Below the pieces are notes generated by a model. It worked only from the letters and a program-made list of their open reading frames with translations, did not search any database and was not told the DNA's origin. Shown in pieces: positions 30,493-38,361 of a stretch of DNA of 64,000 nt (positions within the stretch are counted from its first letter, which is position 1; every line of letters begins with the position of its first letter). This stretch comes from CAVSRC01 sp963743015. Its GTDB lineage: Bacteria > Pseudomonadota > Alphaproteobacteria > Rhizobiales > Kaistiaceae. Both the position numbers and the translations under genes were made by a program. Location of the stretch: contig CAVUOD010000010.1 of the NCBI GenBank assembly GCA_963743015.1, forward strand, positions 62,001 through 126,000, in the 5' to 3' direction.

Positions 30493-31194
30493 ATGGCAAC
30501 CCGACCGAGACGCAAGCAGGCCGCCGGGCGCGGCACCCGCAGCGGCGGCAGCCGGAGCGCAAACGCGGCGAAGCCCGAACCGCGCGAGCGCATCATCGAT
30601 GCCTTCATGACGCTTGTCGGCGAGCGCGGCCTGGTGGGGACCGGCCTTGCCGACATTGCCGCGGCCGCCGACGTCTCGCTCGCCGAGCTGCGCGCCGAAT
30701 TTCCCGGCAAGCTCGCCATCCTCGCCGCGTTCTCCAAGCGCATCGACGAGGCGGTGCTGGCGCAGGGCCCGGCGGAAGGCGAGGGGGCCAAGGACCGCCT
30801 CTTCGACGTCCTCATGCGCCGCCTCGATGCTCTGGCACCCTACAAGCCGGCGCTGAAGAAGATGGCAAGGACGGCAAGGCGCAGCCCGGGCTTCGCCGCG
30901 GTGCTCTATGGCCTGGCCGGCCGCTCGCAGAGATGGATGCACGCTGCCGCGGGCATTGACCGTGGCGGTGTGCCCGGCGCCATTGCGCGGCGCGGCGGCG
31001 TCCTGGTCTTCGCCGAAACGTTGCGCGTCTGGCTCGACGACGACGATCCGGACCTGGCCAAGACGATGAAGACGCTCGACCGCGGGCTTGGTCGCGGCGA
31101 CCGCGCCATGCGCCTGGTGAACGATGTGTGCGGCGTGGTCTGCCGCGTGGCCGGCGCAGCGCGGGGAGCGGCGGAGCAGCGTGCCGCCGGATAG
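30493..31194 (+). CDS. TetR family regulator
   Basis: A 233-residue protein. After a basic, low-complexity N terminus (PRRKQAAGRGTRSGGSR) comes a TetR helix-turn-helix (RERIIDAFMTLVGERGLVGTGLADIAAAADVSLAELRAEFPGKL) and a helical ligand domain. The relative of this group near proC in rhizobia is annotated TetR, sometimes COQ9-like. The overlap with the next gene suggests joint transcription. No ligand can be proposed. Confidence 0.8.
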   Translation: MATRPRRKQAAGRGTRSGGSRSANAAKPEPRERIIDAFMTLVGERGLVGTGLADIAAAADVSLAELRAEFPGKLAILAAFSKRIDEAVLAQGPAEGEGAKDRLFDVLMRRLDALAPYKPALKKMARTARRSPGFAAVLYGLAGRSQRWMHAAAGIDRGGVPGAIARRGGVLVFAETLRVWLDDDDPDLAKTMKTLDRGLGRGDRAMRLVNDVCGVVCRVAGAARGAAEQRAAG

Positions 31195-31816
31195 GCCGGT
31201 GGACGGCAATTCCACCGGCATCCAGTCGCGCGTCCCGCCGGGTACGGCGGCGATCATCACGATCTGCGTCTTCATCGCCGCCGTTCAGGAGCTGCATCCG
31301 GAATGGGTGGGGCTGGCCGAGCGCGATCCGATGGGCATCGCCGCCGGCGAGTGGTGGCGCGTCGTCACCGCGCTCTTCGCCTTCGACGACGGCCCGGTGC
31401 AGAAGCTCGGAACCGTCTTTGCGGTTCTGGCGCTGGGCATCATCGCCGAGCGCAAGATCGGCACCGTCGAGTGGCTGGTCATCGCCTTCGTCTCCGGACT
31501 TGCCGGTGAGATCGTCGGCCTGTGGTGGCAGCCGGTGGGCGCCAGTTCTTCCGTTGCCGTTGCCGGCCTGCTCGGTGCGACGGCCGTCTGGCTGGCGTGG
31601 CCGAACAAACGTCCCGATGGCGCGCAGGTCGCGCATGTGCCCGGGCCACTCGCCCGCTTCGGCGTGAGCGGAAAGATGCTTCTCTGGCTGGCGCGCATCG
31701 GCTGGCTGGCCGTCGCGGCACTGGCCATCTATCTGCTCGTCATGCGCGACATCCACGGCCTGGCGATCGTCGCCGGCGCCGCGCTCGCCTTTCTTTTCCT
31801 GCGCCGTTCCGGTTGA
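31181..31816 (+). CDS. Rhomboid-like membrane protein, probably not a protease
   Basis: A 211-residue protein with six membrane helices. GEWWRVVTALFAF and AERKIGTVEWLVIAFVSGLAGE align with rhomboid helices 1-3, ASSSVAVAGLLGA lies where the catalytic GxSG helix should be, and IHGLAIVAGAALAF supplies the late His. The helix-2 HG..H..FN oxyanion motif is replaced by FDDGPVQKLGTVF. Activity is therefore doubtful. GTG 31181 overlaps the tetR end by 14 bases. Confidence 0.65.
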   Translation: MPPDRPVDGNSTGIQSRVPPGTAAIITICVFIAAVQELHPEWVGLAERDPMGIAAGEWWRVVTALFAFDDGPVQKLGTVFAVLALGIIAERKIGTVEWLVIAFVSGLAGEIVGLWWQPVGASSSVAVAGLLGATAVWLAWPNKRPDGAQVAHVPGPLARFGVSGKMLLWLARIGWLAVAALAIYLLVMRDIHGLAIVAGAALAFLFLRRSG

Positions 31817-31871
31817 GGCGTCGCAGCTCGCGTGCTAACCGCCCGCGGTCCAAGAGCGAAAAGGGCGAGAC

Positions 31872-32222
31872 ATGAGCGAGCCGGCGGCAGAGATCACATT
31901 CGACGATTTCCTGAAGGTCGACATCCGCGTCGGCACGGTGGTCGAGGCGAGCCCGTTCCCCGAGGCGCGCAAGCCGGCGATCAAGCTGGTGATCGATTTC
32001 GGTCCGGAGATCGGGCGTCGGAAATCCTCGGCGCAGATCACGCGGCACTACACACCGGAGATGCTCGTCGGTTCCCAGGTCGCGGCGGTGGTCAACTTTC
32101 CGCCGCGCCAGATCGGCAAGTTCATGTCGGAGGTGCTCACCCTCGGCTTCCCCGACGGCGACGGCGAGGTGGTGCTGATCGAACCGAGCCTGCCTGTGCC
32201 CAACGGCGGACGGATGTTCTGA
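31872..32222 (+). CDS. csaA: tRNA-binding protein CsaA
   Basis: A 116-residue single-domain OB-fold protein related to the C-terminal domain of methionyl-tRNA synthetase. FDDFLKVDIRVGTVVEASPFPEARKPAIKL and QVAAVVNFPPRQIGKFMSEVLTLGF are diagnostic. CsaA binds tRNA and was described as a secretion-related chaperone in Bacillus. Complete. Confidence 0.93.
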   Translation: MSEPAAEITFDDFLKVDIRVGTVVEASPFPEARKPAIKLVIDFGPEIGRRKSSAQITRHYTPEMLVGSQVAAVVNFPPRQIGKFMSEVLTLGFPDGDGEVVLIEPSLPVPNGGRMF

Positions 32223-32246
32223 GGATCAGAATTCGGTAGGACAGCG

Positions 32247-33062
32247 ATGGCCGGCATGCCCGCGAAAAACACGGAAATGGTCGATGGCGTGCCGGTGCTG
32301 TGGTGGGCGCCTGACGCACCTGCCGCAATCCTCATCCACGTTCCGGCGTTCAGCCAGACGAAGGAACAAACCCAACCGGTTCTGGATCGCGCCCTTTCGC
32401 TCGGATTTGCGGCGATTGCAATCGACGCCTATCAGCACGGGGCGCGCGGAACAGAAGACCGCGACGCGCTCACGCGCCGGGTGTTCGCCAATTTTCGTCG
32501 CGAGATGTGGACGATCATCGGCGAAACTGCTCTCGATGTGCCACGGATCGCCGAGTGGGCGCGGGCGAAGTTCGGCGCGAAGCTGCCGGTGCATCTGACG
32601 GGCCTGTCGATGGGCGGCGATGTCGCCGTCGCCGCTGCGCCGCTCATCGACAATGTCGCCAGCGTGAATGCCGTGGTGGCGACCCCGGACTGGCAGCGTC
32701 CCGGCATGCGCGACATTGCCAGTGGAGAACTCGTGCCACAGGGAACACCGGATGCGAAAGCGCGCCTGTTCTTCGACCGGCTGAATCCGATCGACCATCC
32801 CGGGCCGTTCCGCAGGCTCCGCGTCCATTTCATCCTCGGCGAACTGGACACGCATGTGCCGCCCGAGGCTGCCCGTCGTTTTCAGGGCATCGTCAATGAC
32901 GGACAGGAACCGGGCCCTGTCAGGATCACCGAGAAGGCAGGTCTCAGGCACCTCGATTTCATAGCGCCGAGTCTGGATCGACGATTTCGATTTCGGCGCG
33001 GGCGGATCGCGCTAGACCGGGATCGTTTCCGTCAGCCCCAGGCCGCCGGGCGGATCGTCTGA
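32247..33062 (+). CDS. Alpha/beta hydrolase, possible frame break near the C terminus
   Basis: A prolyl-oligopeptidase-like hydrolase. The nucleophile elbow is GLSMGG (near residue 123); LDTHVPPEAARRF holds the Asp, and LRHLDF the His. The present end (RRFRFRRGRIALDRDRFRQ) is oddly basic. Skipping one base near 32972 gives WIDDFDFGAGGSR and a TAG at 33013-33015, which looks natural, so a +1 error is suspected. Substrate unknown. Confidence 0.75.
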   Translation: MAGMPAKNTEMVDGVPVLWWAPDAPAAILIHVPAFSQTKEQTQPVLDRALSLGFAAIAIDAYQHGARGTEDRDALTRRVFANFRREMWTIIGETALDVPRIAEWARAKFGAKLPVHLTGLSMGGDVAVAAAPLIDNVASVNAVVATPDWQRPGMRDIASGELVPQGTPDAKARLFFDRLNPIDHPGPFRRLRVHFILGELDTHVPPEAARRFQGIVNDGQEPGPVRITEKAGLRHLDFIAPSLDRRFRFRRGRIALDRDRFRQPQAAGRIV

Positions 33063-33194
33063 AACAATCGGTTACACAGAACCGGCTTCTCTGAAATACG
33101 CGAGAGACGCTTGGCCCCTAGGGTCGCGGCCGGAGTTTGTTCCCCGGCGCCGTCCGGCGGATGGGCTCTGCCCGTCACCCACAGAGGAATCCCG

Positions 33195-33479
33195 ATGTTC
33201 AAGACCCGCCTGATCACCGCTGCCTCCGCCGTCGCCCTGTCGCTCGCCATGCTGTCGGCGCCGGCCTTCGCCGCGACCACCATGAAGCATCCCAAGCCGC
33301 CGATCCACAAGATGGTGGTCAAGAAGACGGTCCATCACACCTATGTCAGCGGCACGATCGCAAGCATCGACAAGGCCGCGGACATGATCACGCTGAAGAA
33401 CGGCAAGACCTATCGCGTCAGCGCCAAGGCGCTCGCCAAGTTCAAGGTCGGGCAGCACGTCCGCCTGCGCATCGGCTGA
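33195..33479 (+). CDS. Small secreted DUF1344-like protein
   Basis: A 94-residue protein with a clear signal peptide (1-27, ending APAFAA), a Lys/His/Pro-rich linker (MKHPKPPIHKMVVKKTVHH) and a small beta domain (VSGTIASIDKAADMITLKNGKTYRVSA...KVGQHVRLRIG). This pattern fits DUF1344 periplasmic proteins, common in rhizobia and of unknown function. A strong terminator follows. Confidence 0.75.
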   Translation: MFKTRLITAASAVALSLAMLSAPAFAATTMKHPKPPIHKMVVKKTVHHTYVSGTIASIDKAADMITLKNGKTYRVSAKALAKFKVGQHVRLRIG

Positions 33480-33501
33480 TCCCTCCTGCGCCATGCTCGC
33501 T

Positions 33502-33533
33502 GCGGCCGTCCGCGAGGGCGGCCGCTTCTTTTT
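33502..33533 (+). terminator. Terminator after the DUF1344 gene
   Basis: GCGGCCG and CGGCCGC pair around TCCGCGAGGG, followed by TTCTTTTT. It separates the plus-strand gene from the convergent NYN gene. Confidence 0.85.
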
Positions 33534-33594
33534 GACGGGGTGACAAACGCCGGCTCGCGCCGGGCCTTGCCGCAGGTGACGGCGCGTCAATGTC

Positions 33595-34467
33595 CTAGGC
33601 GGGCTTCCAGCGGACGTAGGTTTCGCTGCCCCGCTTGGTCAGTTCGATGCCGGGCAGCGCGCTGACCAGGTCGGTGATCGTGCGGTAGCCGTAGGTCTTG
33701 GCGGCAAAGCCGGGAATGGCGCGCGTCAGCCGGTTGCCGACCGTGCGCATGTGAGCGAGACCGTCGTCGCTCATGGCCGCATCGATCGCGTCCATCACCT
33801 GCTCGATCGGCAGGTCGACCTTCGTTGCCTTGGTCGGCGGCGGCGTAGCCGGTGCGGCGACCTTCCTGGCCGGCGGCGGCGTCTCCGGTGCGGCGGCCTT
33901 CCTGGCCGGCGCCTTGCGGCGCCGGCGGGGCGGTCGGGCTTCGGCCGGCTCGGTTGCCGCCGGCGCGGCCGGTTTCCGCTCAGCCGGTTGCCGCTGCTTC
34001 GGCTCCGCTTTCCCGGCGGCCAGCAATGTGTCGCACTCGTAGAAACGGTCGAACTCGTCCTTGTAGGCCTTGGGTGCCTTCTTTGCGCCAAATCCGAAGA
34101 CCGAGAGCGCACTGGCACGGATGCGCTCGGCCAGAGGCGTGAAGTCGCCGTCGCTGGAGGCGATGCAGATGCCGTCGAGCTGCCGCCCGTTCAGCATGTC
34201 CATCGCCTCGATGACCAGCTTCATGTCGGTGGCGTTCTTGCCGCGCGTCAGCGGCGACACGTTCACCGCCGTCAGGGCAAAATCGTCGATATGCTTCATC
34301 CACGACTTCATCTTGCCGCTCTTGAACTGGCCATAGATGCGGCGGATGGCGACGGTGCCGTGCTTCTCGGCCTCGCGCATGATCAGCGGCATGTAGGCCG
34401 CACTGATGTTGTCGCCGTCGATGAGGAGGGCAAGCTTGGTGGCGGCAGTCGCCGCGTTCTGGGTCAT
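33595..34467 (-). CDS. NYN-domain ribonuclease with C-terminal LOTUS/OST-HTH domain
   Basis: A 290-residue protein. The NYN (PIN-like) domain (1-150) keeps its acidic metal ligands: LALLIDGDNIS, KNATDMKLVIEAMDML and CIASSDGDFTPLAERIR. A basic Pro/Ala/Lys linker (PPRRRRKAPARKAAAP) follows, then an OST-HTH/LOTUS domain (PIEQVMDAIDAAM ... LTRAIPGFAAKTYGYRTITDLVSAL), known to bind RNA. The combination resembles limkain-b1-type RNases. It begins 11 bases after the sensor kinase stop, so it seems to belong to that operon. Confidence 0.85.
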   Translation of the reverse strand: MTQNAATAATKLALLIDGDNISAAYMPLIMREAEKHGTVAIRRIYGQFKSGKMKSWMKHIDDFALTAVNVSPLTRGKNATDMKLVIEAMDMLNGRQLDGICIASSDGDFTPLAERIRASALSVFGFGAKKAPKAYKDEFDRFYECDTLLAAGKAEPKQRQPAERKPAAPAATEPAEARPPRRRRKAPARKAAAPETPPPARKVAAPATPPPTKATKVDLPIEQVMDAIDAAMSDDGLAHMRTVGNRLTRAIPGFAAKTYGYRTITDLVSALPGIELTKRGSETYVRWKPA

Positions 34468-34478
34468 TGCCTCGTCTC

Positions 34479-35858
34479 CTAGGCCGGGATCATGACGATC
34501 ACCCTGAGGCCGCCGAGCGGGCTATCGTCAAGGGTGATGTCGCCGCCGTGGTTGCGGGCGATGTCGCGGGCAATCGACAGGCCGAGGCCGGTGCCGCTCT
34601 CGTCGATGTTGCGCGCATCGTCGAGCCGGTAGAACGGCTTGAACACCGCCTGGCGTTCCTCCGCCGGGATGCCCGGCCCGTCGTCGTCGACGGTCACCGT
34701 CAGCTTGCCCTCGGCGTGGCTGCCGGTGACCTCGATGCGCTTGCTGTGGCGCGCCGCATTGCCGACGAGATTGTCGATGCAGCGCTTGAAGGCCTGCGGC
34801 CGCACCCGCACCATCGGGTCGCCGGCATAGGAGACCTCGGTCGCATGGCCGGCAAGGCGCGCCTGGCGGCCGATCTCGTCGAGCATGACGGCGATGTCGG
34901 TCGTCACCGTGTCCTCGTCGCTGTCGCCGCGGGCAAAGGCGAGGTAGCCGTCGAGCATACGGTTCATATCGTCGACGTCCTTGCGCAGTTCCTCGGCGTC
35001 CGGCGAGTCCTCGAGCAAAGCGAGCTGCAGGCGGAAGCGGGTGAGGATCGTGCGCAAGTCGTGGCTGACGCCGGCGAGCATGGCGGTGCGCTGGTCGATC
35101 TGCCGCTCGACGCGCTCCTTCATGTGGTGGAAGGCGATCGTTGCCTGGCGCACCTCGCGGGCGCCGCGCGGCGGAAAGCCGGGCACGGCGCGGCCCTTGC
35201 CGAAAGCGTCGACCGCCGCCGTCAGGCGCAGGATCGGACGGATCTGGTTGCGCAGGAAGATGATGGCGATGGCGAGCAGCACCACCGAGGTCGCCACCAT
35301 CCACCAGATGAAGATGAGCGAATTGGAGACGTAGGCCTGGGCGCGCGGGGCGAAGACGCGCAGCACGTTGTGGTCGAGCTGGATGCGGATCTCGATCAGG
35401 CTCGAGCGGCCGACGGTGTCGATCCAGAACGGCTTGCCGATCTTGCTCGAGATCTCCTGGCTGAGCACCCGGTCGAGCGGCGAGAAGAACGGCTTGGGGC
35501 CGGCCGCCGGCAGCGGCTGGGGCGGCAGCACGGCGATGTTGAGGCCCATGCGCTCATTGGCGATGCGGGTGATGGTCTTGAAGTCGGCATCCTGCGGATA
35601 GCTGTCGAGGATGTCGACGATGGCGGCGATCTCGCCGACCACGGTGGAGGAGAGCTGGGCGGTGACCAGCTGCCAGTGGCGCTCCATGAAGACGAAGGCG
35701 ACCAGCGCCTGGAGCAGCACGGTCGGGGCGATGATGATGATCAGCGCCCGGGCGAACAGGCCCTTGGGCAGGATCGCGTTGATCCCCCGGGTCAGCCGTC
35801 GCCAGCGGGCGCGCAGGCCGCGCGCCGCAGGTGCCGGAGCGTCGACTGTCGTCGCCAT
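34479..35858 (-). CDS. EnvZ-like sensor histidine kinase
   Basis: A 459-residue inner-membrane kinase: two membrane helices (about 35-60 and 180-205) around a periplasmic sensor, HAMP linker, dimerisation helix with the phosphorylated His in GVSHDLRTILTRFRLQL, and ATPase domain with N box NLVGNAARHS, G1 VDDDGPGIP and G2 GTGLGLSIAR. The Pro usually found in HDLRTPL is Ile. The partner is the response regulator encoded 11 bases upstream. Confidence 0.92.
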   Translation of the reverse strand: MATTVDAPAPAARGLRARWRRLTRGINAILPKGLFARALIIIIAPTVLLQALVAFVFMERHWQLVTAQLSSTVVGEIAAIVDILDSYPQDADFKTITRIANERMGLNIAVLPPQPLPAAGPKPFFSPLDRVLSQEISSKIGKPFWIDTVGRSSLIEIRIQLDHNVLRVFAPRAQAYVSNSLIFIWWMVATSVVLLAIAIIFLRNQIRPILRLTAAVDAFGKGRAVPGFPPRGAREVRQATIAFHHMKERVERQIDQRTAMLAGVSHDLRTILTRFRLQLALLEDSPDAEELRKDVDDMNRMLDGYLAFARGDSDEDTVTTDIAVMLDEIGRQARLAGHATEVSYAGDPMVRVRPQAFKRCIDNLVGNAARHSKRIEVTGSHAEGKLTVTVDDDGPGIPAEERQAVFKPFYRLDDARNIDESGTGLGLSIARDIARNHGGDITLDDSPLGGLRVIVMIPA

Positions 35859-35869
35859 GCGCGGCGCGC

Positions 35870-36598
35870 CTATCCCGTGATGGCCAGCCGGTAGCCGATC
35901 CCGCGCACGGTCTGCAGATAGAGCGGGTTGGCCGGGTCGGCTTCGATCTTGCGGCGCAGGCGGTTGATCTGCACGTCGACGGTGCGCTCGCCGGCCGGAC
36001 CGCTGGTTACCATCAGCTTGTCGCGGCGCACGGTCTCGCCCGGCGTGGCGGCGAAGATCGCCAGGATCTGGCGCTCGCGCTCGGTCAGGTGAACCACCTC
36101 GCTGCCGCGCTTCAGCTCCAGCTTCTCGCGATGGAAGGTGAACGGGCCGAAGCAGAGCTGCTCGATCAGCGGCCGGTCGGGCGGCGTGGTGCGCTTGAGG
36201 ATGGCGTTGATCCTGAGCAGCAGCTCGCGCGGCTCGAAGGGCTTGGGCAGGTAGTCGTCGGCGCCGCTCTCCAGTCCGGCGATGCGGCTTTCGGTCTCCG
36301 AGCGCGCGGTCAGCATCAGCACCGGCACGTCGCTGGTCTCGCGCAGGCTCCTGACCAGCGTCATGCCGTCCTCGCCCGGCATCATCACGTCGACGATCAG
36401 GAGATCGAAGGCGAGGCCGGCGAGGTGCTGGCGCGCTTCGACCGCGTTGCCGGCGATGGTGACGCGAAAGCCGCGATCGCCGAGATAACGCGAAAGAAGC
36501 GTGCGGATGCGGTTGTCGTCGTCGATGACGAGAATGTGGGGGGCGTCGTCGGCGACCGCGGGTGCAGGGTCGGCTGCTGCTTGGGTTGCTGCTTCCAT
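35870..36598 (-). CDS. OmpR-type response regulator
   Basis: A 242-residue regulator with a receiver domain (HILVIDDDNRIRTLLSRYLG, phospho-acceptor Asp in LLIVDVMMPGEDG, Lys in LPKPF) and a winged-helix output domain (LTERERQILAIFAATPGETVRRDKL, RTVDVQINRLRRKIE). It pairs with the kinase at 34479. Its place between marR and the kinase is conserved in rhizobia. Confidence 0.94.
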   Translation of the reverse strand: MEAATQAAADPAPAVADDAPHILVIDDDNRIRTLLSRYLGDRGFRVTIAGNAVEARQHLAGLAFDLLIVDVMMPGEDGMTLVRSLRETSDVPVLMLTARSETESRIAGLESGADDYLPKPFEPRELLLRINAILKRTTPPDRPLIEQLCFGPFTFHREKLELKRGSEVVHLTERERQILAIFAATPGETVRRDKLMVTSGPAGERTVDVQINRLRRKIEADPANPLYLQTVRGIGYRLAITG

Positions 36599-36617
36599 GG
36601 GCGGTGGCCTTGTCGTC

Positions 36618-37160
36618 TCACCGGTCGATCATGCGCGTGACCTTGTCACGCTCGTCGGGGCTGATCATCAGGCGCAGGAAGCGCTCGGCGCCCTCGCGTT
36701 GCACCGGCGTCAAGTTCTCCAGCGCTGCCGCGATACGCTTCACCTGCGGGTCGCGCAGGCGGGCGGCGAGCGCGCGCCCGGCTTCGGTCGGGAAGAGCAG
36801 GCGCTGGCGGCGGTCGACCGGGCCGGGGCGCTGCTCGATGAAGCCGGTGTCGACGAGCTGCTTGAGCACGCGGCCGAGGCTCTGCTTGGTGATCTTGAGG
36901 ATGTCGAGCAGGTCGGCGACGCGGATGCCGGGATGGCGACTGACGAAATGGATGACGCGGTGGTGGGCGCGCCCGAAGCCGAGCGTGAGAAGGGCGGCGT
37001 CGGGATCGGAGATGAAATCGCGATAGGCGAAAAACAGAAGCTCGATGAAGAGGATCTCGGGCTGATCGGCGAGCGACAACGGCGCCACGACCGGCAGGCG
37101 CGAGGCTCCCTTCGGCCGTCGGGCCGGCGTATCGTCCGATTTGAAATTTACGTCAGCCAT
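36618..37160 (-). CDS. MarR family regulator
   Basis: A 180-residue winged-helix repressor: HPGIRVADLLDILKITKQSLGRVLKQLVDTGFI is the helix-turn-helix and RRQRLLFPTEAGRAL the wing. It is the first gene of the marR-RR-HK-NYN operon, divergent from ilvE. There is no ribosome site before ATG, and the predicted transcription start falls about at the start codon, so the mRNA may be leaderless. Confidence 0.9.
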   Translation of the reverse strand: MADVNFKSDDTPARRPKGASRLPVVAPLSLADQPEILFIELLFFAYRDFISDPDAALLTLGFGRAHHRVIHFVSRHPGIRVADLLDILKITKQSLGRVLKQLVDTGFIEQRPGPVDRRQRLLFPTEAGRALAARLRDPQVKRIAAALENLTPVQREGAERFLRLMISPDERDKVTRMIDR

Positions 37161-37168
37161 GTTGACAT

Positions 37169-37196
37169 ATTTTACGCCGATTGGTACTCAGTACAA
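37169..37196 (-). promoter_or_regulatory. Promoter of the marR operon
   Basis: Read on the minus strand: TTGTAC (37196-37191), 16 bases, TAAAAT (37174-37169), then eight bases to ATG. Between the boxes lies GAGTACC, which with TTGTACT forms an imperfect palindrome (CTTGTACTGAGTACCAA), a candidate MarR operator. Confidence 0.5.
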
Positions 37197-37369
37197 GTCG
37201 CGGCCAATGACGCGAAGGCGTTCGCCGTCCCGGCGACCTGGACCAGCCGTTCCGCGGCACCATATCGGCGATTCCGGTGTGACGCAAAGAACGTCGCCCG
37301 CTTCGCCGACCCGCCCGATCCAACACAAGTGAGGCATCGCCTGAGGATGCCTCCGGGGAGGAAGACATC

Positions 37370-38269
37370 ATGGCTGCTCAGCCCTTCGACCAACGCGACG
37401 GCGTCATCTGGATGGATGGCGAATTCGTCAAGTGGGCGGATGCCAAGGTCCACGTCCTGACCCACGCACTGCATTACGGCAGCGCCGTGTTCGAGGGCGA
37501 ACGCGCCTATGGCGGAGAGATCTTCGAGCTTACCGCACACACCCAGCGGCTGCACGATTCGGCCAAGATGATCGGTTTCGAAGTTCCCTATTCGGTCGAG
37601 ACCATCAACCAGGCCTGCAACGAACTGCTGGTGCGCGAAGGCCTCAAGGACGCCTATGTGCGCCCGATCGCCTATCGCGGCAGCGAGCAGATGGGTGTCG
37701 CCGCCCAGCAGACCAAGATCCACGTCTCGATCGCGGTGTGGGAGTGGCCCTCCTACTTCAAGCCGGAAGAGCGGCTGAAGGGCATCCGCCTCGACATCGC
37801 CCGCTATCGCCGGCCCGACCCGGCAACCGAGCCGTCCAAGGCGAAGGCCGCCGGCCTCTACATGATCTGCACCATCTCCAAGCACGAAGCGGAGCGGAAG
37901 GGTTATGCCGACGCGCTGATGCTCGACTGGCGCGGCCAGGTCGCCGAGGCGACCGGCGCCAACGTCTTCTTCGTCAAGGACGGCGTCATCCATACGCCGA
38001 CACCCGACTGCTTCCTCGACGGCATCACCCGCAAGTCGGTGATCAAGCTGGCCAAGAAGCGCGGCTACGAGGTGGTCGAGCGCGCCATCATGCCCGACGA
38101 GATGGAAGGCTTCGAGCAGTGCTTCCTGACCGGCACGGCGGCGGAAGTGACACCGGTGTCGGAGATCGGCCCGCACAAGTTCAGCGTCGGCGAGATCACC
38201 AAGACGCTGATGGAAGACTACGACGCGCTCGTCCGCCCCAAGCAGCGCGCCATGGCCGCCAACGGCTGA
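37370..38269 (+). CDS. ilvE: Branched-chain amino acid aminotransferase
   Basis: A PLP fold type IV transaminase for Leu, Ile and Val. The 299-residue protein contains HALHYGSAVFEGERAYGG, the PLP-lysine segment SKAKAAGLYM, and YADALMLDWRGQVAEATGANVFFVKDG. It is divergent from the marR operon, as in many rhizobia. A GC-rich hairpin follows. Confidence 0.95.
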   Translation: MAAQPFDQRDGVIWMDGEFVKWADAKVHVLTHALHYGSAVFEGERAYGGEIFELTAHTQRLHDSAKMIGFEVPYSVETINQACNELLVREGLKDAYVRPIAYRGSEQMGVAAQQTKIHVSIAVWEWPSYFKPEERLKGIRLDIARYRRPDPATEPSKAKAAGLYMICTISKHEAERKGYADALMLDWRGQVAEATGANVFFVKDGVIHTPTPDCFLDGITRKSVIKLAKKRGYEVVERAIMPDEMEGFEQCFLTGTAAEVTPVSEIGPHKFSVGEITKTLMEDYDALVRPKQRAMAANG

Positions 38270-38280
38270 GCCTGCATCAC

Positions 38281-38311
38281 GCGCGCGCCGCGGCTTGCAC
38301 GCGGCGCGCGC
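38281..38311 (+). terminator. GC-rich hairpin after ilvE
   Basis: GCGCGCGCCGCG (38281-38292) and CGCGGCGCGCGC (38300-38311) pair perfectly around a seven-base loop, 11 bases past the ilvE stop. There is no T run. It may still stop or slow transcription before the TIR gene. Confidence 0.45.
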
Positions 38312-38361
38312 CGTGGCCAAGATATTCCCGCCCGGGATGCCAGTCGGGTGGGAAATCCGTC

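Noticed and set aside
34979..35110. Loss of Pro in the kinase H-box (HDLRTI) as a defect
   Set aside because: The same Ile is, to my recollection, usual in rhizobial EnvZ-like kinases; the ATPase boxes are intact.
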